Origin: Photobacterium proteolyticum
Lineage (GTDB): Bacteria; Pseudomonadota; Gammaproteobacteria; Enterobacterales; Vibrionaceae
Assembly (NCBI RefSeq): GCF_001939735.1
Contig: NZ_MJIL01000090.1
Span: 124,001 to 188,000 of the forward strand
Reading direction: 5' to 3'
Length of the DNA stretch: 64,000 bases
The notes under the pieces were generated by a model. That model ran no database searches and had not been told where the DNA came from. It saw only the letters and a program-made list of their open reading frames with translations. Positions 17,883 through 26,485 of the stretch are shown here, piece after piece. Both the position numbers and the translations under genes were made by a program. Every line of letters starts with the position of its first letter. Position 1 is the first letter of the stretch.

Positions 17883-19265
17883 GTGACGGACACAATGATA
17901 TTTACAGAGAGCCAACGCCAGGGCTTATTGTCACCATTGATGGAAGATAGCTTTTGCGGCTTGTATTTAAAATCAGATAGACAAGCATTTCGGCCACTTC
18001 GCAATGAGTTCAATTTAGCTCAAACATCATTGAGAAAACTCTCTCAGCATCCCGAGTTGAGTGAGCTAGATTCACTGCTGGAAGAGAACCGTAATAATTG
18101 GGATATATTGTCTACTAGCCTCACCAATGTGTTTGCTAATTCATCCCGAGATATTGAATTAGCAGGGTGGATGGTGGCGGCCCAAATCATTATTGACCCT
18201 AGCTTATCAGGGGCTAAAGAAGTCGCTGCATGGTTGCATGAATTAGTAGTTAAACATTGGGATTCACTTCAGCCTATTTTACCGAATAACAAAATTAAAG
18301 CTGAGGGTGAAGATGAACGATCTCGTGAAATTAATGCGTTTAAGGTGAAGGCATTTGTCCAGCTGGTAGGTGAGAGTGAAAATAGCGGTCTGCTATATTC
18401 CCCGTTGCTGATGACGCCATTAATTGGTGACCTAGATTACTCCCATTTCCAGAGTGAAGAGCACAAAGGCAATTTACCTGAGCTTCGTAGCCAATACCAT
18501 AATCAGGCCCTGAGTCAGCGGACAACGATAGTCGCGCTAATTAATAATCTTGAAGCTATCAAACAGAGCTTTGTTGCGATTGAACAAACAGTGGCTGACA
18601 CCTGTAAGCAAAATGGTCAGCCAACGGTTGGTTTTAACTTTGTTATTAGCTTAATAAACAAGATGCTGCGTGCGATTGAATTTATCTCTGGATTAACGGT
18701 AACTGCAGCCCCGCCAGTGAGCGAAACGCAACCTGTTTCTCCTGTACAAACGGAACAGGCTGTAGAGCAGTCCCAAGGAACCATTTCGGATTACGTTGAC
18801 ATGCAAGGGAGCCCTTCGGCTCCCCAGACTGTTTCAATCGCATCACTGGCCAATCAGCAAGTGGCTAACCGTGATCAGGCATTTCACCAAATACGAGATA
18901 TTGCTGATTATTTCAGAAAAACTGAACCTCACAGTCCGGTGGCATATTTGCTTGAGAAAGCCATACGCTGGGGGTATATGCCGTTACCTGAACTAATGAC
19001 TGAGTTGCTATCGAATCAACAAGAAACGATTGATCGGATATTCAATCTGACCGGGTTGGATGAAGATGGGGCGGTAACTTTGCCTGAGGTTAATCACACA
19101 GTGACTCCGTCTCCCACTTTGTCTCCGCTGGCGGACAGGCGTGAGCCTGTACCAGCAGGAGAAATGAAGCCTGTTTCCCCTGTTATTGAAACAGAGAAAA
19201 CACCTAATCAAGAACCACGAAAAACAGAGCAGCAAGCGAAATCTAGCGGTGCATTGCAGTGGTAG
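17883..19265 (+). CDS. tssA: T6SS protein TssA (ImpA N-terminal family)
   Basis: 460 residues. The N-terminal ImpA_N domain (LLSPLMEDSFCGLYLKSDRQ, then FNLAQTSLRKLSQ) covers about 10-130. A proline-rich linker lies near 280-310. A C-terminal segment (EPHSPVAYLLEKAIRWGYMP) carries the TssA signature, followed by an unstructured tail. TssA binds the baseplate and guides sheath and tube polymerisation. The start is uncertain: GTG at 17883 or ATG at 17895, neither with a clear Shine-Dalgarno. First gene of the plus-strand T6SS series. Confidence 0.88.
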   Translation: MTDTMIFTESQRQGLLSPLMEDSFCGLYLKSDRQAFRPLRNEFNLAQTSLRKLSQHPELSELDSLLEENRNNWDILSTSLTNVFANSSRDIELAGWMVAAQIIIDPSLSGAKEVAAWLHELVVKHWDSLQPILPNNKIKAEGEDERSREINAFKVKAFVQLVGESENSGLLYSPLLMTPLIGDLDYSHFQSEEHKGNLPELRSQYHNQALSQRTTIVALINNLEAIKQSFVAIEQTVADTCKQNGQPTVGFNFVISLINKMLRAIEFISGLTVTAAPPVSETQPVSPVQTEQAVEQSQGTISDYVDMQGSPSAPQTVSIASLANQQVANRDQAFHQIRDIADYFRKTEPHSPVAYLLEKAIRWGYMPLPELMTELLSNQQETIDRIFNLTGLDEDGAVTLPEVNHTVTPSPTLSPLADRREPVPAGEMKPVSPVIETEKTPNQEPRKTEQQAKSSGALQW

Positions 19266-19309
19266 ATCGTGCTGTTACTGCTTAATCATAAAGAAAGAGG
19301 ATAGTTATT

Positions 19310-19828
19310 ATGGCGAGCATTTACATGCGTATCGATGGTGTTCAAGTTGATGGCGGTGCAACAATTGAAGGGTTGCCGGGTGAGGGTTGGTTCGCACTAA
19401 ATTCATACAGCTGGGGTGCAGTCCGATCTGTTGCTATGGATATTGGTAATGGCACGAATGCTGACTCAGGCATGGTTGCTATGAGTGAAGTAAATATCAC
19501 TAAAGAAGTGGACGGCGCATCTGAAGACCTGCTGTCTTTCCTATTCAGCCCAGGCCCTGAAGGTAAAGATGTTGAGATCGTTTTCACTAAACCTGCGCGT
19601 GACGGTTCAGGAGCTGAGATCTACTTCCAAGTGAAGCTGGATAAAGCCCGTCTTGTTTCATACAACGTAAGTGGTTCTGACGGTGCACAGCCATTTGAAA
19701 GTATTGCACTTTCTTACATTCAGCTGGATCAGTTGCATTGGCATGAAGACAACGGCGGCAAAATGGAAAAAGGTGGCCTTGTTTCTTACCACGTACCACA
19801 AGGCAAGATGCTTTCAGGCTCGAAGTAA
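19310..19828 (+). CDS. hcp: T6SS tube protein Hcp (TssD)
   Basis: 172 residues of the Hcp beta-barrel family: MASIYMRIDGVQVDG at the start, then SEVNITKEVDGASEDLLSFL, and ESIALSYIQLDQLHWH near the end. Hexameric rings of Hcp stack into the inner tube that is pushed out on firing. A good AGAGGA site precedes the ATG. It is followed by a perfect hairpin (19837-19863) that could protect or terminate the abundant hcp message before tssB. Confidence 0.95.
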   Translation: MASIYMRIDGVQVDGGATIEGLPGEGWFALNSYSWGAVRSVAMDIGNGTNADSGMVAMSEVNITKEVDGASEDLLSFLFSPGPEGKDVEIVFTKPARDGSGAEIYFQVKLDKARLVSYNVSGSDGAQPFESIALSYIQLDQLHWHEDNGGKMEKGGLVSYHVPQGKMLSGSK

Positions 19829-19836
19829 TCTGCTGT

Positions 19837-19863
19837 TATGCGCCGTTGGTCTAACGGCGCATA
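19837..19863 (+). terminator. Hairpin after hcp (partial terminator or mRNA stabiliser)
   Basis: An 11-bp perfect stem (TATGCGCCGTT with AACGGCGCATA) and a 5-nt loop, 8 nt after the hcp stop. No uninterrupted T run follows, so it probably acts as an attenuator or a 3' stabiliser rather than a full stop, fitting a need for more Hcp than sheath. Confidence 0.6.
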
Positions 19864-19909
19864 GCGACTGTTTTGTTAGGCTTCATCATTAATCAAAAGG
19901 TAGGGAAGC

Positions 19910-20419
19910 ATGGCTCTCAACTCGCAACATAAGCGTGTTAGCAAAAACCGCGTCAGCATCACTTATGACGTAGAAACCAATGGTGCAACTGAAACAAAAG
20001 AACTGCCTTTTGTTGTGGGTGTTATTGGTGAGTTTTCTGGTCATAAGCCAGAAAGTGAAAAAGTCGATCTTGAAGAACGTGAATTTACCGGTGTCGATAA
20101 AGATAACTTCGATACAGTGATGGAACAGATTAGCCCAAGTCTGTCATACAAAGTTGATAATAAACTGGCCGATGACAATAGCCAGTTTGAGGTGAACCTG
20201 AATTTCAAATCCATGAAGGATTTCCACCCTGAGCACCTGGTAGAGAATATCGATCCACTGAAACAGTTGGTTGAGACTCGTAATCAACTGAAAGTGCTAT
20301 TGAGCAAAGCCGATCGTTCTCGTGATCTTGAGCGATTGCTAAAAGAACTGTTGCAAAGTGCGGATGCAATCCAGCACCTTGCCGGTGAACTGGGTGTCGA
20401 AAAAGGGGAGGCTGAATAA
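19910..20419 (+). CDS. tssB: T6SS sheath small subunit TssB (VipA)
   Basis: 169 residues with the TssB signatures RVSITYDVETNGATETKELP, FVVGVIGEFSG and the C-terminal helix ETRNQLKVLLSKADRSRDLE. TssB pairs with TssC to form the contractile sheath. AGGGA precedes the ATG. Its stop overlaps the tssC start (TAATG), the coupling expected for equimolar partners. Confidence 0.95.
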   Translation: MALNSQHKRVSKNRVSITYDVETNGATETKELPFVVGVIGEFSGHKPESEKVDLEEREFTGVDKDNFDTVMEQISPSLSYKVDNKLADDNSQFEVNLNFKSMKDFHPEHLVENIDPLKQLVETRNQLKVLLSKADRSRDLERLLKELLQSADAIQHLAGELGVEKGEAE

Positions 20420-21900
20420 TGTCAACTGAACAACAAACTGCTGCTCAGCAAACTGAAGCAACTGGCGTAGAAGCCAGCTTTCTGGATCGTGCTATTTCAG
20501 CGACAACACAAACACCTGTTGATACTACCAAAGAGCTGCTGTCAGTGCTGACTTCGCAGGCACTCGAAGGCACAGTAACATGGGATAAAAACCTGACGCT
20601 GACTATAGAAAAAGCTATTGCAGCGCTGGATGTGAAAATCTCAGAACAGCTTTCGACAGTGATGAAAAATGAAGCTTTCCAGAAACTAGAAGGCACGTGG
20701 TTGGGTTTGCAGAAACTGGTTAAAAACAGTGAGCTGGGTCCGGACCTTAAAATCAAGCTTGCTGATTACACCAAGGACGAGCTGCTTGAGCAGTTTGAAG
20801 ACGCACCTGCTATTGACCGTAGTCGCCTGTTCACCATGATTTACCAAGAAGAATTCGGCACTGCCGGTGGCCAGCCTTATGGTGTTCTGCTTGGGGATTA
20901 CGAGTTCGGCTACGGCGACGAAGATGTTGCCCTGCTTCGCTATATGGGTGAAGTGGCTGCAGCTTCGCATGCTCCGTTTATAGCCGCAGCCAATGCGACT
21001 ATGTTTGATTTTGAATCGTTTGAGACCTTTAACGAAGGCAAACCTGTGGCTGCTGGCTTTGACTCGCCAGCCTATGCGAGCTGGAATGCGTTCCGTGAGA
21101 GTGATGATTCCCGTTACGTTTCATTGACATTGCCTAAAACTATCGCACGTCTGCCTTATGGGCAGGGTACGGTACCGGTGAGCTCTTTCCAGTATGAAGA
21201 GTTTGCTACCGATGCAAATGGCAAGGCGGTACCTCAGTCTCAGGATGACTTTGTCTGGAGCAATGCTGCGTATGAATTCGGTTTGCTGCTGACCCAAGCT
21301 TATACCCAGTATGGTTGGTGTACGGCTATCCGTGGTACGGATAACGGCGGTAAGGTCGAGAACTTGCCTAACTTTACGTATTTCTCACCAGCTGGCGACT
21401 TGCTCCAGCAATGTCCGTCAGAAGTGAATCTGACAGATGAGCGTGAGAAAGAGTTGAGTGATCTGGGCTTCCTGCCTTTGGTGCATTATAAAAACACCAA
21501 CTACGCAGTCTTTATGGGGGCGCAAACAGCCCATAAGCCAAAAACGTATGTTGATCCTGATGCAACTGCGAATGCCGCAATTTCTGCGCGCCTGCCGTAT
21601 ACCATGGCCAGCAGTCGTATTGCCCAGTACCTGAAAGTGATGGGACGTGACCGTATTGGCTCAAACATTGATGCGGGTGAGATTGAGAAAGAACTGACCA
21701 ACTGGATCCAGCAGTACGTTAATCCAAATGCGATTGGTAACGAAGCGAAAGCCAAGTACCCACTTGTTGAAGCTCGAGTTGTCGTTGAGGAACAGGCTGG
21801 TCGTCCGGGTAGCTACTCTGCGATTGCCCACCTTCGCCCATGGTTACAAATGGAAGAGCTCACAACCTCGTTACGCATGGTTGCGAACATTCCAGGCTAA
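20419..21900 (+). CDS. tssC: T6SS sheath large subunit TssC (VipB)
   Basis: 493 residues, full length for VipB. Diagnostic segments include AFQKLEGTWLGLQKLVKN, GGQPYGVLLGDYEFGYG, ASHAPFIAAANATMF, LPKTIARLPYGQGT and the C-terminal VVEEQAGRPGSYSAIAHLRP. With TssB it builds the sheath whose contraction drives injection. The stop is followed by an 8-bp hairpin (21909-21930) and then a second tssC-like gene. Confidence 0.95.
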   Translation: MSTEQQTAAQQTEATGVEASFLDRAISATTQTPVDTTKELLSVLTSQALEGTVTWDKNLTLTIEKAIAALDVKISEQLSTVMKNEAFQKLEGTWLGLQKLVKNSELGPDLKIKLADYTKDELLEQFEDAPAIDRSRLFTMIYQEEFGTAGGQPYGVLLGDYEFGYGDEDVALLRYMGEVAAASHAPFIAAANATMFDFESFETFNEGKPVAAGFDSPAYASWNAFRESDDSRYVSLTLPKTIARLPYGQGTVPVSSFQYEEFATDANGKAVPQSQDDFVWSNAAYEFGLLLTQAYTQYGWCTAIRGTDNGGKVENLPNFTYFSPAGDLLQQCPSEVNLTDEREKELSDLGFLPLVHYKNTNYAVFMGAQTAHKPKTYVDPDATANAAISARLPYTMASSRIAQYLKVMGRDRIGSNIDAGEIEKELTNWIQQYVNPNAIGNEAKAKYPLVEARVVVEEQAGRPGSYSAIAHLRPWLQMEELTTSLRMVANIPG

Positions 21901-21908
21901 TCAAAATT

Positions 21909-21930
21909 CTCGGGAGTTTCGGCTCCCGAG
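21909..21930 (+). terminator. Hairpin between tssC and the second tssC-like gene
   Basis: CTCGGGAG - 6 nt - CTCCCGAG, a perfect 8-bp GC-rich stem 9 nt after the tssC stop. The ribosome binding site of the next gene (GGAG) follows directly. There is no T run, so it is more likely a processing or stability element that sets the ratio of sheath to downstream proteins. Confidence 0.5.
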
Positions 21931-21940
21931 TGGAGTTTCT

Positions 21941-23314
21941 ATGACAGTGATTAATCCGACATCATCCGCCAATGTCCTGCATGACCTAGGGTTGTGGCGA
22001 ATGTTGTTTGAACATGCCCGTCAACATGATACTAGCCAATTCAAGGCTCTGTTGGGCAGGGTGATCACTTTGCTTGACCACCAGTTAAGCGAGCAGCTTT
22101 CTGCTGTTATGCAAGCCGAAGAATTCAAGCGGCTTGAAGCTTCATGGTCAGGGTTGTACAGCTTAGTTCATCTTCCTGTGTCGAGCCGTCGGATCAAGGT
22201 GAAGCTGCTGGATTTCAGCTGGAACATGTTATCGACGGACTTGAACCAGTCGTTTGAAATCAGCCGCAGTGCACTGTTCAAGAAAATCTATGCAAAAGAA
22301 CTAGATACTGCTGGTGGTCAACCCTTTGGCTTGCTAGTGGTCGATCACCATGTTCACTCCGATTTGGACGAGAGCTGTGATTTTGATGACCTGTATACGC
22401 TGCAATTGCTGGCAGAGCTCGGTGAGCGCTCGCTATGCCCAGTGGTAGTGGGTGTTGACAACTATTTCTTTGGCGATGACCCCGCCAGATTGACACATGA
22501 CCACGCCAGAATTAATCGGATTTTGACCAGCCAAGATTTACAGAGCTGGCAGTTGCTACGACAGCACCATTCAAGTCGATTTTTGCATCTGGTTTTGCCT
22601 CAGTACCGGATCCGTACCCCTAGGCAACATTACCCAGCAGGTTTTGTGTTTAGTGAAGCCAATACCAACAGCGGTGTGTTGTGGGGCAACTCCGTATACC
22701 TGTTGGCAGCGAATGTGATCCGTGAATTTGATCGTATCAGCTGGTTTGGTTTTTTAAGGGCGCATGATGCAACCGGTAATCATGGGGTGTTGATTGATTT
22801 AAATGACAGCGCCTGCACGCCATTGAAGGCACGTATTGATATTTACAGCGAGAGTGACGGTTTCTGGGCAGATCAGGGCTTTGTTCCGGTTTCGAGTATT
22901 TATCTAAGTGGCCAGCTGGGGTTGTTTAGCAACCAGTCTGTATGGAAGCCGGACAACGAGTCCAGCAAAACCAGCGGGATGCTGCAGACCAATTTGATGG
23001 CCTGTCGTTTTGGCCACTATATCAAAGCTCAGATGCGTGATCGCGTCGGTAGCTTTGATAGCGCGGCAACTTGCCAGCGTGACCTGGACAAGTGGTTACA
23101 GACTTATATCAGTAATGTGGATTATGGTGATGAGTCGATTATGGCGCGTTACCCCCTCAAACATGCAGAAGTTCGCTTTGTTGCCGATCGCCACGACTCA
23201 ACCCGCTATCGCTGTGAAATCAAGTTGCAGCCGCAATACCAGTACGAAATGCTCGATACTCATATCACACTGATGACTGATGTCTCGTCTGACAAGCTGG
23301 GAGAAATGTCATGA
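21941..23314 (+). CDS. Second TssC-like protein (ImpD-type paralogue)
   Basis: 457 residues from the ATG at 21941, preceded by TGGAG at a good distance; the frame is open further upstream but there overlaps tssC. It follows the TssC fold (AEEFKRLEASWSGLYSLV, GGQPFGLLVVDHHVHSD, WGNSVYLLAANVIREF, MKAQMRDRVGSF-like segment) but is shorter and clearly diverged from TssC. A duplicated TssC next to the first recalls the ImpC/ImpD pair of Rhizobium. Its job is not settled; it may be a baseplate-proximal or assembly variant. Its stop overlaps tssE by 4 nt. Confidence 0.85.
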   Translation: MTVINPTSSANVLHDLGLWRMLFEHARQHDTSQFKALLGRVITLLDHQLSEQLSAVMQAEEFKRLEASWSGLYSLVHLPVSSRRIKVKLLDFSWNMLSTDLNQSFEISRSALFKKIYAKELDTAGGQPFGLLVVDHHVHSDLDESCDFDDLYTLQLLAELGERSLCPVVVGVDNYFFGDDPARLTHDHARINRILTSQDLQSWQLLRQHHSSRFLHLVLPQYRIRTPRQHYPAGFVFSEANTNSGVLWGNSVYLLAANVIREFDRISWFGFLRAHDATGNHGVLIDLNDSACTPLKARIDIYSESDGFWADQGFVPVSSIYLSGQLGLFSNQSVWKPDNESSKTSGMLQTNLMACRFGHYIKAQMRDRVGSFDSAATCQRDLDKWLQTYISNVDYGDESIMARYPLKHAEVRFVADRHDSTRYRCEIKLQPQYQYEMLDTHITLMTDVSSDKLGEMS

Positions 23315-23733
23315 GTTTGATGGCCAAGCTGAAAGGCCAATGGCGTGGGGATGTTGATGATGTTCGCGATGCCATTATTGAAAACCTGTCGGCAGTGCTA
23401 TCTGCGAGAGCCCCGATGTGGAAGAACACGGAACTGAGCCCGCAGTTGTGTAACTCGATTGCTGCATTCGGCATGGTGAGTTCGCTGCGTAGTCAGGGGA
23501 AAAGCAGCAGTGACGTGATCCTTCATGATGTTAAGCAACTGATTATTCAATTTGAGCCGCGGCTGAAAGAGGTTGTTGTCGATCTGGACGAAAATTCAGT
23601 GGCAACAAATAAGCTGATGTTCCGGATTGAAGGGTTGATCAGCAGCAAGTTTGGTGAAGAAGTGGTGGTGTTCGACTCCAGCCTTGATTTTACCACCAGT
23701 AGTTTAGATGTAAGGAAGACGAACCTTGTCTGA
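23311..23733 (+). CDS. tssE: T6SS baseplate protein TssE (gp25-like)
   Basis: 140 residues with the gp25-like fold. The N-terminal IIENLSAVLSARAPMWKN and the mid-region RLKEVVVDLDENSVATNKLM match TssE/HsiF. TssE is the wedge component linking baseplate to sheath. The start is the ATG of an ATGA overlap with the preceding gene, and the end overlaps tssF by 8 nt. Confidence 0.85.
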   Translation: MSLMAKLKGQWRGDVDDVRDAIIENLSAVLSARAPMWKNTELSPQLCNSIAAFGMVSSLRSQGKSSSDVILHDVKQLIIQFEPRLKEVVVDLDENSVATNKLMFRIEGLISSKFGEEVVVFDSSLDFTTSSLDVRKTNLV

Positions 23734-25510
23734 GTCATTACTAAGTTATTTCGAGCAAGAGCTGGCATTTATCCGCCAGGAAGCTGGTGAATTCGCCCGT
23801 CGCCACCCGGGATCGGCCAAATCCCTGGGGATCAGTGACGATAGTGTCGATGATCCGCAAATTTCTCGTTTGATTGACAGTGTGGCGTTACTCAATGCTC
23901 GTCTGCAGCAGCGCCTGGATGACTCGTTTCCGCAACTGACGGATAGCCTGTTGCGGTTGTTATTTCCGCACTACCTGCGCCCAATCCCGTCGTACAGTAT
24001 CCTCAAAATGCAGCCTTCTGAAGAGGTGAGTGCCCGGCATTTCATTCCGCAAGGTACTCAATTGGGGGTGTCGGATGCCGATATAGAGTCTACGGTTTTC
24101 CGTACCTGTCAGGATGTAACTCTGTTCCCGGTCAAACTTGGTTCGGCTCACGTGGTGATGGCACCGTTTGATGCAGAGAAACCGGCTGGCGCCGAGCATG
24201 CCAAAGCCATGTTGGAAATCCAGCTTCAGACCACGGATCCGAGTATTTTGTTTTCTGATCTCGATCTGACTTCGCTGGAGCTATTCCTGCGAGGTGAGAC
24301 GCAATCGGTATTGAGGCTATATGATCATCTGCTCGCCGGGGTTAAGCAGGTGTGTGTCCAATATGGCGAACAGCGGGTACCACTTGGCCGAGATGCACTG
24401 CAACCTGTGGGCTTTGAAAGCCAGCATCAGGTACTGCCTTACAGCTCGCGCAGTTTTGGCGGGTTTAAGCTGCTGACTGAGTTTTTCACCTTTCCTGAAC
24501 GTTTTCATGTGATTGCGTTGGATCTTGCCCAGTCGTTGCGTTACGCCCATACCAATGAGATCAAGATCCAGCTGTTCCTCGATGATATGGCAATTGACTT
24601 GTCGCGTAGCCTTGGTACGGATAACTTCCATCTGTTCTGTACCCCGATAGTGAACTTGCAGTCGTTGACGGCAGAACCGCTCAGTGTCGATTTTGGTCAT
24701 AGTCAGTATCCAATTGTGCTGGATGCTGGGGGGCAACAGCAGCTTCAGCTGTTCGCGATTGAGCAGGTGCTTGATGTGACTGAGCAACAAAGTTGCGCTG
24801 TGCCGCCGTTGTATGGTGAAAAATACACAGGTGCTGAAACCGGCCTAAGGTGGCAGCTGGTTCAGGATTGGCATAGTGAGACTACACTTTACAGTAGCTT
24901 GCGGGTGGCAGATCTTGAGCATCTGAGTGCTAACAGTGAATCTCGAACCTGGCTGGTTTCGGCAACGTGCTCTGACGGTGCGGTTGCCGGTCAGTTGTCG
25001 ATCTCCAGTGAGGTTAGTTGTCGCGACTCCATTTCGTTACCGGCTCGGCTGCAACTCTTACGTCGTCCGACCAAGCAAGTTCGGATCAAAGCCGCGGAGC
25101 AAAATGCCTGGCCGTTGCTGGCTCATCTTCATTTCAATTACCACACCTTGTTGGGGGCGGATGATCCCGTTGCTGCACTCAAGGCGATGCTGAATCTGTA
25201 TAACCATACCGAAAGCTCACAAAATATGGCTTATATCGCGGCAATCCAAGGGATAGAGCAAGAGCAGGTGGTGGCACCGATCCGCATTTCAGGCAAAAGC
25301 TGTTTTGCTTACGGTACTCGCATCAGTGTCACCCTCAGCACCAAGGCTCTGGGTGGTGGCGGAGTTGAGTTGCTATCTCAGTTGCTCGACCGCTTTTTTG
25401 CCTTTTTTGCAGGCTTTAACAGCTTTACTCAGGTAGTGATTGTGCTCGAAGGCACGGAAGGGGAACACAAGATCTTTCCGAGGAGGTCCGGATGCAAGAA
25501 CATGCTCTGA
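23726..25510 (+). CDS. tssF: T6SS baseplate protein TssF (VasA)
   Basis: 594 residues, usual TssF length. The opening LLSYFEQELAFIRQEAGEFA and LGISDDSVDDPQISRLIDSV are hallmark TssF segments, as are DSFPQLTDSLLRLLFPHYLR and the late RIKAAEQNAWPLLAHLHFNY. It uses a TTG start inside the end of tssE. TssF forms the baseplate wedge with TssG, whose gene it overlaps by 19 nt. Confidence 0.93.
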   Translation: MSESLLSYFEQELAFIRQEAGEFARRHPGSAKSLGISDDSVDDPQISRLIDSVALLNARLQQRLDDSFPQLTDSLLRLLFPHYLRPIPSYSILKMQPSEEVSARHFIPQGTQLGVSDADIESTVFRTCQDVTLFPVKLGSAHVVMAPFDAEKPAGAEHAKAMLEIQLQTTDPSILFSDLDLTSLELFLRGETQSVLRLYDHLLAGVKQVCVQYGEQRVPLGRDALQPVGFESQHQVLPYSSRSFGGFKLLTEFFTFPERFHVIALDLAQSLRYAHTNEIKIQLFLDDMAIDLSRSLGTDNFHLFCTPIVNLQSLTAEPLSVDFGHSQYPIVLDAGGQQQLQLFAIEQVLDVTEQQSCAVPPLYGEKYTGAETGLRWQLVQDWHSETTLYSSLRVADLEHLSANSESRTWLVSATCSDGAVAGQLSISSEVSCRDSISLPARLQLLRRPTKQVRIKAAEQNAWPLLAHLHFNYHTLLGADDPVAALKAMLNLYNHTESSQNMAYIAAIQGIEQEQVVAPIRISGKSCFAYGTRISVTLSTKALGGGGVELLSQLLDRFFAFFAGFNSFTQVVIVLEGTEGEHKIFPRRSGCKNML

Positions 25511-26469
25511 CTCGGCTCCTTGAGCAGCCTTATACATTCGATCTTCACCGTGCGATGCAGTTGGTCAAGCATGAAGCCGCTGTTTTGGGTACAAGGCCGA
25601 CAGTGTCATTTTCGGCTAGCCTGCTGCCTGCCTATCAACAGGCAGACATTGTAGAAATCAGTAATCCGGTAGCTGGTCAATGGGCGTTTACCTGTGACTT
25701 ACCTGCTGTATCGGGTGGCCAGGGTGTCATGCCCCGGCATAGCTACAGCGAATCGCTCAAGGAATTATTCGAGCAGGGTAACGATTCCCTGATTGATTTC
25801 CTGAATGGTTTCAATAATCGCTATTACCGTTTGCACTGTCAGGCGGAGATTAAAAATGACTTAGTCGCTCAGGCCGAGGAAGAACATTTTAGCTGGAATC
25901 GACACAGTGTTTCGCTGACAACGATGCTGGCTAATCTCAATGGTGATCTCGGCAACAACCGAACGTTGTCTTCGGCTCACCTGATCCAGTACTCGGGGTT
26001 GCTTGGTCTGAAACTATCCTGCCCGCATACCTTAAAAGACTTGCTGGCCGACTATTTTGAATACGAATTCGAGGTCGAATACGGTGATATTGATTATGTC
26101 CCCCTGTTGCCATGTAGTGTGACTAAGCTGGGAAAGAAAGGACAAAACAATCAATTAGGCTTTGGTGCTCTGGTTGGAAAGAGCGCCGTCACCGCATTTC
26201 AGCGTCTGGAAATCATGATAAAACCAAATAATAACCGCCAATTTAATCAAATCCGGAATGACCGCCAACTGGTCAGTGCGATCGAGGCGTTTGTCCGACA
26301 TTACATGGGGGTCGATCTCAAGCTGAAACTGATGGTTAAAGTTGATGGAAAGTTCCTACCCGGTCTTCGCCTGAGCACAGAAAGCAGCACCGATATCCGT
26401 CTGGCGCAGTCGACATGGCTTGCCCCAAAGCAGATAAACCGAGAACACGTGGTAATGCCACTTAAATAA
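25492..26469 (+). CDS. tssG: T6SS baseplate protein TssG (VasB)
   Basis: 325 residues of the TssG/DUF1305 family: the N-terminal PYTFDLHRAMQLVKHEA, then SFSASLLPAYQQADIVEI, FLNGFNNRYYRLHCQAE and the glycine-rich KLGKKGQNNQLGFGALVG. It pairs with TssF in the wedge and contacts TssK. The start lies within the end of tssF, indicating translational coupling, and clpV follows after 16 nt. Confidence 0.93.
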   Translation: MQEHALTRLLEQPYTFDLHRAMQLVKHEAAVLGTRPTVSFSASLLPAYQQADIVEISNPVAGQWAFTCDLPAVSGGQGVMPRHSYSESLKELFEQGNDSLIDFLNGFNNRYYRLHCQAEIKNDLVAQAEEEHFSWNRHSVSLTTMLANLNGDLGNNRTLSSAHLIQYSGLLGLKLSCPHTLKDLLADYFEYEFEVEYGDIDYVPLLPCSVTKLGKKGQNNQLGFGALVGKSAVTAFQRLEIMIKPNNNRQFNQIRNDRQLVSAIEAFVRHYMGVDLKLKLMVKVDGKFLPGLRLSTESSTDIRLAQSTWLAPKQINREHVVMPLK

Positions 26470-26485
26470 CAAGCAAGGACACAGC

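Noticed and set aside
21728..21940. Upstream extension of the second TssC-like reading frame
   Set aside because: It overlaps the end of tssC in another frame, reads as basic low-quality protein, and the ATG at 21941 has a proper ribosome binding site.
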